From Myxococcales bacterium (GTDB lineage Bacteria; Myxococcota_A; UBA9160; SMWR01), in NCBI GenBank assembly GCA_022571825.1, contig JACZXC010000057.1:1-11182 (forward strand): DNA of 11,182 nt. Direction: 5' to 3'. Within the stretch, counting starts at the first letter, position 1. Each line of letters opens with the position of its first letter. The notes under the pieces were generated by a model that had not been told where the DNA came from, did no database searches, and saw only the letters and a program-made list of their open reading frames with translations. The position numbers and the translations under genes are program-made. Positions 6,514-11,182 of this stretch are shown here, piece after piece.

Positions 6514-7035
6514 GTGGCTCGCGGGAGCGGCGGCTTGGCGATGGTTGCGGGAGCCCTCGCCCTGGCTGGAGCCAGCCCCGCGTCGGCGGAGACCCCGCAG
6601 ATCCACTACATGCTCCAGTGTCAGGGCTGTCACCGAGCCGATGGCTCGGGATCTCCCGGCGCGGTGCCGTCTCTGAGGGGCATGATGGGGACGTTCCTGA
6701 CGGTTCCGGGCGGGAGGGAGTACTTGGTCCGCGTGCCCGGCAGTGCCCAGTCGCCACTGAGCGACGCCGAGCTGGCCCGGGTGCTGAACTGGATGATTCG
6801 GGCCTTCGGCCCCCCGGCGATCGCCGCCGATTTCGAGCGGTTCCGCGCCGACGAGGTGGCGCGAGTTCGCGCTTTCCCGCTCACCGACGTGGATGCTGTC
6901 CGCCGCGCGCTGATCCGGGCCATCGAGCGGGCGCGCGAGCTCGAGTCGAGCTCACCGCGATCGGGCGATCGGGCGATCGGGCGATCCGGTGATCAGGTGA
7001 TCGGGCGATCGGGCGATCAGGCGATCAGGCGATAG
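6514..7035 (+). CDS. Mono-haem periplasmic cytochrome c of the amine dehydrogenase operon
   Basis: A 173-residue protein beginning 5 nt after aauA. GTG at 6514 is preferred over ATG at 6541 because it supplies the Arg of the signal-peptide n-region; the signal ends at SPASA (about residue 25). There is one haem site, CQGCH (C36, C39, H40), in HYMLQCQGCHRADG. A methionine in LRGMMGTFL is the likely sixth ligand. The segment LSDAELARVLNWMIRAF is a typical class I cytochrome c C-terminal helix. The aau cluster of Alcaligenes also has a small mono-haem cytochrome gene (orf-2) right after aauA. The protein is therefore a candidate electron acceptor or carrier for the dehydrogenase, in the absence of an amicyanin gene. 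The last 24 or so residues (SGDRAIGR, SGDQVIGR, SGDQAIRR) are an 8-residue repeat made by an 8-bp DNA repeat and are not part of the cytochrome fold. Confidence 0.88.
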   Translation: MARGSGGLAMVAGALALAGASPASAETPQIHYMLQCQGCHRADGSGSPGAVPSLRGMMGTFLTVPGGREYLVRVPGSAQSPLSDAELARVLNWMIRAFGPPAIAADFERFRADEVARVRAFPLTDVDAVRRALIRAIERARELESSSPRSGDRAIGRSGDQVIGRSGDQAIRR

Positions 7036-7046
7036 CTCGATGAAGA
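6959..7046. repeat. 8-bp tandem repeat (GATCGGGC), nine clear units plus two degraded
   Basis: Units in order: GATCGGGC x3, GATCCGGT, GATCAGGT, GATCGGGC x2, GATCAGGC x2 (6959-7030), then GATAGCTC and GATGAAGA. Because 8 is not a multiple of 3, three units give an 8-codon protein repeat. The array codes for the tail of the cytochrome, and its stop codon TAG falls in the tenth, mutated unit. Each unit contains GATC. It looks like a replication-slippage or mobile short-repeat array that has run into the gene end. Confidence 0.85.
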
Positions 7047-7050
7047 ATCG

Positions 7051-7075
7051 GGCCGAGATCGGCCGATCGCTTTTT
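7051..7075 (+). terminator. Possible terminator after the amine dehydrogenase operon
   Basis: GGCCG-AGAT-CGGCC forms a 5-bp GC stem, followed after 6 nt by TTTTT (7071-7075). It lies 16 nt after the cytochrome stop. The stem is short and the T-run is offset, so termination may be weak. Confidence 0.35.
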
Positions 7076-7129
7076 CGCGGGCCGATCCGGGCTTGTGGTG
7101 TCCCCCCTGCGCACTCGTACCGCGGCAAC

Positions 7130-7145
7130 CTGCACCGGGGTTGCA
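7130..7145 (+). promoter_or_regulatory. Possible sigma54-type promoter before the PEP-CTERM gene
   Basis: CTGCACCGGGGTTGCA resembles the sigma54 consensus TGGCACGNNNNTTGCA. The -12 part (TTGCA) and the CAC of the -24 part match with correct spacing, but the first G of the key GG is T. PEP-CTERM genes in several lineages are controlled by sigma54 with PrsR. Start of transcription would be near 7157, giving a leader of about 100 nt. A second, poorer GG-N10-GC site lies at 7096-7110. The same bases can also fold as GCAACC/GGTTGC. Confidence 0.25.
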
Positions 7146-7257
7146 CACAGGACGCCGAACCCCGTGCATGCCGCCCACACCGTTTCTTCAAGCTGGACTG
7201 CCGGAGTTTCGATTACCAGAGGGCCCCCATTTTGGGGCTTCGACACCAGGAATCCCC

Positions 7258-7569
7258 GTGCTGCGGAGAACCCTTCCCTATCTCGTGTGCGCCCTCGGGG
7301 CCGCCCTCTGGGTGGCCTCGGCCGTCGCATTGCCGGTCGACTCCAACCGGAGCTTAGACTCGGCCGGCGCTCCCACCGAGACACGGGACGTCCTCGAACC
7401 CCACGGGATGATTTCCGTCAGCATGCGGATGTCGGTCGCGACCTACAGCCCTCGGGGCGAGGTGTCGTCCGACGACGTGCCCGAGCCGGAAACCTTCCTT
7501 CTGATGGGGTCCGGCCTGTTGGGACTGGCTCTGCTCGGTCAACGTCGCCGCACACGAACCGAGCGCTAG
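7258..7569 (+). CDS. Small PEP-CTERM sorting-signal protein
   Basis: A 103-residue secreted protein. Residues 1-24 form a Sec signal (MLRRTLPYLV, then a hydrophobic core ending SAVA). A mature part of about 50 residues follows, with no cysteine and no recognised domain. The C-terminal sorting signal is VPEPETF (74-80), a hydrophobic helix (LLMGSGLLGLALL) and the basic end RRRTRTER. This is the substrate signal of an exosortase (EpsH/XrtA type), which cleaves near PEP and releases or anchors the protein at the cell surface, usually with exopolysaccharide. GTG at 7258 is chosen because AGGA lies 6 nt upstream and it begins a proper signal peptide; the in-frame extension to 7093 has no protein character. 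The gene stands alone, with a terminator after it. The mature part is very short for the family. Confidence 0.82.
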   Translation: MLRRTLPYLVCALGAALWVASAVALPVDSNRSLDSAGAPTETRDVLEPHGMISVSMRMSVATYSPRGEVSSDDVPEPETFLLMGSGLLGLALLGQRRRTRTER

Positions 7570-7623
7570 TTCACGAGACTTTCCGGCGCCTCCTTCACGG
7601 CCGCAGAGCGCTTCCACCCGTGT

Positions 7624-7653
7624 CGCCAGTCGATGACTGGTGCGAGCGTTTTT
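7624..7653 (+). terminator. Rho-independent terminator after the PEP-CTERM gene
   Basis: CGCCAGTC-GAT-GACTGGTG forms an 8-bp stem (one G-U pair) at 7624-7642. It is followed after 6 nt by TTTTT (7649-7653). It lies 54 nt past the PEP-CTERM stop codon. Confidence 0.45.
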
Positions 7654-7686
7654 CTCGACGATTAGAATGGCCGGGCGGAGGTGGAC

Positions 7687-7803
7687 ATGATCACCCTGTA
7701 TCAAGTTCTTTCCGACGCCTATCCCAATGCCGGCCGCTATCTGGCCCGTCTCGAGGCCCGCCCCGCGCTCCAGAAGGTGATGACCTCCGACGCGCGAACC
7801 TGA
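7687..7803 (+). pseudogene. Glutathione S-transferase remnant (38 codons: both ends kept, middle lost)
   Basis: ATG at 7687 opens 38 codons ending at TGA 7801-7803. The first six residues, MITLYQ, match the start of many glutathione S-transferases (first beta strand of the thioredoxin-like domain). From there it jumps to AYPNAGRYLARLEARPALQKVM, the typical last helix of the GST C-terminal domain (pattern YPNxxxWLxRxxARPAxQ). A normal GST has about 200-230 residues, so roughly 170 or more codons are missing by one deletion that kept the frame. A strong GGAGGTG ribosome binding site lies 5 nt before the ATG, so a short peptide could still be made. It lacks both the glutathione site and most of the helical domain, and so cannot be an active GST. 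The Kef-type antiporter that follows belongs to a family often linked to glutathione and electrophile defence. Confidence 0.65.
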
Positions 7804-8027
7804 CCGACGTGGGCTGAACCCAGCCAAAGGAAGACGAGCCGTGCCGCAGCTCCGCCCAGTCCAGCCCGAGCCGCTGCCTCGCGACGGGTTCCGCATCCAC
7901 CCCGCTGGGGTCCGGTGGATTCGCCTCCGGGACCGGATGGCGCCGGAACCAGGTCGAACCGCCCAGTTTCGTCGCTGAACCCTGGACCGCCCCGGGCCCG
8001 AAGCCGGCGGCTTTCTAGCGGCGCTTC
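7804..8027. other. Intergenic stretch before the antiporter gene; no supported gene
   Basis: Together with 7570-7686 this makes up most of a 458-nt gap between the PEP-CTERM gene and the antiporter. It holds a 45-codon open frame (GTG 7841 to TGA 7976-7978, preceded by AAGGAAG), whose product is Arg/Pro-rich and matches nothing I know. No promoter, tRNA or terminator is clear. It may be decayed sequence, like the GST remnant beside it. Confidence 0.4.
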
Positions 8028-9977
8028 GTGCTCGAGATCCTGATCGTGATCTTCGCGGCCGTGATCGGCGCCGCCGCCTTCGAACGCTTGCGGCTGCCGG
8101 GGGTGGCGGGTCTGCTGGTGGCGGGAGCCATCATCGGCCCGGGTGGCATGGGCTGGGTCGAGGACTCCGATCGCGTCCGCGCGCTGGCGGAGTTCGGCGT
8201 GGCCTTGTTGCTCTTCGAGATTGGACTCGAGCTGCCGATCGAGGCCCTGCGGGAGGTGTGGCGGCGAGCGCTGCTCTCCGGGGCATTGCAGGTGAGCATC
8301 ACGATTGCCGCGGTGGCTGCGCTGGCTTCGGCCCTCGGCGTGCGCATCGAGATGGCGATCGTGATCGGCATGCTCGCCTCGATGTCGAGCACCGCCGTCG
8401 TGATGCGCGTTCTCGCCCAACGCGGCGAGATCGATACGCCCCACGGGCATCTTTCCGTCGGGATTCTTCTCTTCCAGGATCTATGTCTGGTTCCGTTTCT
8501 TCTCGCAGTGCCGATTCTGTCGGGCGAGGTGGCCCACGAGCCGAGAGCACTGGCCCTGAGGATGGGTCAGGACCTTCTGGCGCTGGGGGTTCTTCTCGGA
8601 GCGGCTCGCTTCCTTCTGCCGTGGCTCCTGGAGCGGATCGCGTACTTGCATTCGCCGGATCTCTTCAGCCTGTTCGCGTTTCTGATGGCCCTCGGCTCCG
8701 CGGTCGCCGCGGAAGTGATGGGGCTGACCCTGGCCGTGGGGGCCTTCATCGCCGGGCTCGTGCTGAATGCTTCGCCCTACGCTCACCAGTTGTTTGCGGA
8801 GGTGGTGCCCCTGCGCGGTGTCCTGCTGGGGATTTTTTTCACGGCGGTGGGAATGCTGTTGGATCCAGGCGTGGCACTCGGAAGGTGGGGGGAGGTCCTC
8901 TTGTTCGTCGGGAGCGTGGTGATCCTGAAGACCGCAATCATCGTGGCCGTCTTGGTGCTGGTTCTTCGTCAGGGCCTTCGGATTGGAGTTCTGACGGGCG
9001 TCGGTCTGGCACAGACCGGTGAGTTCTCCTTCGTCCTTGCGGCGGCGGCCGCCCCGGCCGGGCTACTGGACGAGTCGCTGGAACAGGTCTTCGTAGCGGG
9101 CTCCGTGCTGACCCTCATGCTCACTCCGCTTCTGGTTCGCGGCGCACCGCGGCTGGCGTCGTTGCTCACCGGCGGCGTCGAGAACCTGCGTCCGCGATCG
9201 GATCCGGGGGCCGACGACGTCGCAGACCACGTCGTCATCGTGGGCTACGGCCTCGCGGGTCGAACCCTCGCGCATGTTCTCAGGGCCTCGAAGATTCCAT
9301 ATCGCGTGGTGGAGCAGAACCCCGGATTGGTGACCGAGGCCCAAACGCGCCATGAGCCGGCGCTTTTCGGCGATGCCACGCGGGCCTCGATCCTAGAGCG
9401 GGTCGGAGTGAGGCGGGCGAAGCTGGTCAGCATCGCGATCAACGATCCCGGGGCCACCCGGCGCTGCATATCTGCCGTTCGCGTGCTGGCCCCGGACGTA
9501 CGGATTGTGGTCCGCGCGCGGTACCTGAAGGAGATCGACCGGCTCTTCGCAGAAGGGGCGACGGATGTGGTGGCGGAAGAGTTCGAGGCCACGATCGATC
9601 TCTTCCACAAGGTTCTTCGCATCTTCGGAATACCCCAACAGACCATTGCCGACTTTTCCGAGGCGATGCGCATGGAAGGCTACGAGTTCATGCGCGAATC
9701 GATCGAACTTCCGATCGACCCCTGGCTCGCGGAGGTGTTGCAGGCGGCATCGACCGAGTGGATCGAGGTTCCCGAAGGTCCGGCGGTGGATCGCTCCATC
9801 GTCGATCTCCAGATCCGCACACGGACCGGCGCCAGCATTCTCGCCGTGCGGCGCGGAAGTGTCACGACGCCCAACCCGCCACCGGATCTGGTGATCCAAG
9901 CCGGCGATGCGCTGCTAGTGATGGCGTCTCCGGCGGGAATACAGCAGTTGCGGGAGCTGTTGGCGGCGGCCGATTGA
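8028..9977 (+). CDS. Kef-type monovalent cation:proton antiporter (CPA2) with RCK/TrkA domains
   Basis: A 649-residue inner-membrane protein. Residues 1-375 form the CPA2 transporter with about 12-13 helices. Signatures are AGAIIGPGGMGW (32-43), ALLLFEIGLEL (59-69), the ion-path motif VGILLFQDL (144-152, Q150-D151) and LGIFFTAVGMLLD (267-279). A Rossmann-like TrkA-N/RCK domain follows from about residue 400, with the nucleotide motif VGYGLAG (405-411), VVEQNP and LFGDAT. A TrkA-C domain forms the end (SIVDLQIRTRTGASILAVRRG, then VIQAGDALLVMA). Such proteins exchange K+ or Na+ for H+ and are gated by nucleotides or, in E. coli KefB/KefC, by glutathione adducts. Glutathione gating cannot be shown from this sequence. 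GTG at 8028 is the first start after the in-frame stop TAG at 8016-8018. No Shine-Dalgarno sequence is visible. Confidence 0.92.
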   Translation: MLEILIVIFAAVIGAAAFERLRLPGVAGLLVAGAIIGPGGMGWVEDSDRVRALAEFGVALLLFEIGLELPIEALREVWRRALLSGALQVSITIAAVAALASALGVRIEMAIVIGMLASMSSTAVVMRVLAQRGEIDTPHGHLSVGILLFQDLCLVPFLLAVPILSGEVAHEPRALALRMGQDLLALGVLLGAARFLLPWLLERIAYLHSPDLFSLFAFLMALGSAVAAEVMGLTLAVGAFIAGLVLNASPYAHQLFAEVVPLRGVLLGIFFTAVGMLLDPGVALGRWGEVLLFVGSVVILKTAIIVAVLVLVLRQGLRIGVLTGVGLAQTGEFSFVLAAAAAPAGLLDESLEQVFVAGSVLTLMLTPLLVRGAPRLASLLTGGVENLRPRSDPGADDVADHVVIVGYGLAGRTLAHVLRASKIPYRVVEQNPGLVTEAQTRHEPALFGDATRASILERVGVRRAKLVSIAINDPGATRRCISAVRVLAPDVRIVVRARYLKEIDRLFAEGATDVVAEEFEATIDLFHKVLRIFGIPQQTIADFSEAMRMEGYEFMRESIELPIDPWLAEVLQAASTEWIEVPEGPAVDRSIVDLQIRTRTGASILAVRRGSVTTPNPPPDLVIQAGDALLVMASPAGIQQLRELLAAAD

Positions 9978-10125
9978 GCGGCGCGACGCCTGGGAAGCGG
10001 GTCGATCGGCTCGGTTCCCCGCGGGGATCAGACGGAATCGCGGCCCGTGGGCGTCCACGGAGCCTCGTCGACTTCGGTCGCATCCTTGCGCGCCAGGGGC
10101 CGATCCCGCTTGCCGGCGGCGGCCG

Positions 10126-10154
10126 ACCGTCCGATAGGTGCAAGGACGGTTTTT
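10126..10154 (+). terminator. Strong terminator-type hairpin (antiporter terminator or attenuator of the PilZ gene)
   Basis: ACCGTCC (10126-10132), an 11-nt loop and GGACGGT (10144-10150) form a perfect 7-bp stem running straight into TTTTT. It lies 148 nt after the antiporter stop but only 23 nt before the PilZ start codon. That leaves almost no room for a separate promoter downstream of it. The rest of the 200-nt gap shows a CCCCGCGGGG palindrome near 10018 and nothing else I can name. Confidence 0.55.
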
Positions 10155-10177
10155 GCGACGCCGGAAGGACGACCCCC

Positions 10178-11182
10178 GTGAGCACGGTCAGCCCGATTCA
10201 ACTCTGTGTCGCGTTCGAAACGGAACGCGAGCTTCGAGACGCCTACGCCCAGGACCTGGCGCACGGAGCGCTCTTCGTACCCACCCGCGAACCGGCCGAG
10301 CCCGGGACCCCGGTCGAGTGCAAGCTCGAGCTGGCATTCGTGGGGACCTGCCTGACGATCCCGGGTGAGATCGTGGGCGTGGTGCCGGCGGCCATGGCCT
10401 GGACGGGCGCTATCCCCGGCGCCTCGGTGCTGCTGGCCGAACGAGGCGCGCCCCTCCGCAAGCGTCTCGAGGAGGCGAGCGGTGTCGACCTGCGCCCGGT
10501 CGATCCCGCGAAACCGAGTTTCCGCCGCGCTGTCGCTCGGTTCCCGGCCCGGGGCGGTGTCATCGTCGATTATCGCGGGCGCGCCTTTTCCGCCGAAACC
10601 GTTGATCTGAGCCATAACGGAATGCTCGTTTTGCTGAACGGAATCGAACTTGAAGAAGACAGCCCCGTGCGGATGCGACTGACTCATCCGCGCTCGGGAA
10701 CGTCCATCGACGTCGAGGGCCGGGTGGCGCACCAGGCGCGCTGCGATCACGGGATCATGGCGGTCGGAATCCAGTTCCAGTACGCCCTCGAGCGGGTCGA
10801 TGAGGTCACCGGTTTCATCGACGACCTATGCGGGTTTCGCCGTGCAGAGAAGCTCGCGGCGATCAGCGGTTCGCTGGAAGAGAGCGGCCTCGATGCGGTC
10901 CTCGAGACCTTCGCGGGGATCTCGCGGGCGGGAACGCTCACGATCCAGGGCGGCTACCAGGACGGCCAGATCGCGTATGAGGACGGTCAGATCCTCTACG
11001 CGCTTACCGGCCTCGTGTCGGGAACGAAGGCGCTCGGCCGCATGTTCTCGTGGGCCGACGCGCGCTTCGAGTTCCGGCCCGAAGTGGAGCGATTCGAGGC
11101 GGCCCAGGAGCCACTGCCCCTCGCGTCGGCGGTCATCACAGCGGCCATCGAGCGCGACGAGATTGCGCAGCTCGATCTCCGG
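10178..11182 (+). CDS. PilZ domain protein with C-terminal PATAN (DUF4388) domain (partial at right edge)
   Basis: 335 residues are visible and the frame is open to the window end. Domain 1 (about 5-90) is a PilZ-like barrel without the binding motif (LRDAYAQDLAHGALFVPT, then GEIVGVVP). Domain 2 (about 117-205) is a true PilZ domain: R121-x3-R125 and DLSHNG (D143, S145, G148), the two motifs that bind cyclic di-GMP. Domain 3 (about 228-303) is PATAN/DUF4388, with SGSLEESGLDAVLETFAG and YQDGQIAYEDGQILYA, a scaffold domain common in myxobacterial signalling proteins. It is probably a cytoplasmic c-di-GMP effector acting through protein contacts on motility or surface traits; the output is unknown. 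GTG at 10178 has GGAAGGA 8 nt upstream. It is likely a single gene, separated from the antiporter by a hairpin. Confidence 0.85.
   Translation, partial: MSTVSPIQLCVAFETERELRDAYAQDLAHGALFVPTREPAEPGTPVECKLELAFVGTCLTIPGEIVGVVPAAMAWTGAIPGASVLLAERGAPLRKRLEEASGVDLRPVDPAKPSFRRAVARFPARGGVIVDYRGRAFSAETVDLSHNGMLVLLNGIELEEDSPVRMRLTHPRSGTSIDVEGRVAHQARCDHGIMAVGIQFQYALERVDEVTGFIDDLCGFRRAEKLAAISGSLEESGLDAVLETFAGISRAGTLTIQGGYQDGQIAYEDGQILYALTGLVSGTKALGRMFSWADARFEFRPEVERFEAAQEPLPLASAVITAAIERDEIAQLDLR

Noticed and set aside
6959..7046. Octamer array as a CRISPR array
   Set aside because: The units are contiguous with no spacers and are far too short for CRISPR repeats.
7096..7110. GG-N10-GC site as a second sigma54 promoter
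   Set aside because: Only the GG and GC dinucleotides and single flanking T's match. In this GC-rich sequence such a match is weak evidence.
7093..7257. In-frame extension of the PEP-CTERM gene
   Set aside because: It would bury the signal peptide in the middle of the protein. The GTG at 7258 has its own ribosome binding site.
7841..7978. 45-codon ORF with a plausible ribosome binding site before the antiporter gene
   Set aside because: The product is Arg/Pro-rich with no similarity that I recognise, and an open frame of this length is expected by chance at this GC content.
10028..10750. Minus-strand open frame of 240 codons
   Set aside because: It is antisense to the PilZ domain gene, whose c-di-GMP-binding motifs are intact.

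Overview
This is a GC-rich window with short intergenic gaps, tightly packed operons and frequent GTG starts. It comes from a Gram-negative bacterium: there are periplasmic enzymes with Sec and Tat signals, a lipoprotein-like export signal and a PEP-CTERM protein (which implies an exosortase and an outer membrane). The PilZ-plus-PATAN (DUF4388) protein at the right edge is typical of Myxococcota and other former Deltaproteobacteria, so an uncultured member of that group is the most likely source. This placement is an inference.

Left part (1-1850, minus strand). A TetR-family repressor gene is followed by a SAM-dependent methyltransferase with an N-terminal export signal. Last comes a wrecked APC-family amino acid permease, which overlaps the methyltransferase stop and runs off the left edge. 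The TetR gene has a clear sigma70-type promoter (TTGACT-N16-TATTAT). A 19-bp palindrome fills the spacer, so the operon is probably self-repressed, and the predicted transcript starts at the GTG codon itself (leaderless).

Centre (1973-7035, plus strand). A secreted von Willebrand A-domain protein is followed by a complete amine dehydrogenase cluster: large subunit, MauE-type membrane protein, MauD-type thioredoxin-like protein, TTQ-bearing small subunit and a mono-haem cytochrome c. The order B-E-D-A-cytochrome c and the small-subunit sequence match the aromatic amine dehydrogenase (aau) type better than the classical methylamine (mau) type. MauE and MauD help fold the disulfide-rich small subunit, the Tat system exports it, the dehydrogenase oxidises a primary amine in the periplasm, and the cytochrome probably takes up the electrons. 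No TTQ-maturation gene (mauG) and no amicyanin gene is present. The small subunit lacks one conserved cysteine pair at both ends, and the cytochrome ends in a tail encoded by an 8-bp tandem repeat.

Right part (7036-11182, plus strand). A very small PEP-CTERM protein is followed by a terminator, then a 38-codon remnant of a glutathione S-transferase that keeps its ribosome binding site, start and end. Next is a full-length Kef-type cation/proton antiporter with RCK domains. After a strong terminator-like hairpin comes the PilZ-PATAN protein, cut by the window edge.

Two themes stand out: two genes that keep their ends but have lost their middles (permease, GST), and two places with 8-bp-period TCGG-rich repeats. 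No rRNA, tRNA, CRISPR array, transposase or phage gene was seen.
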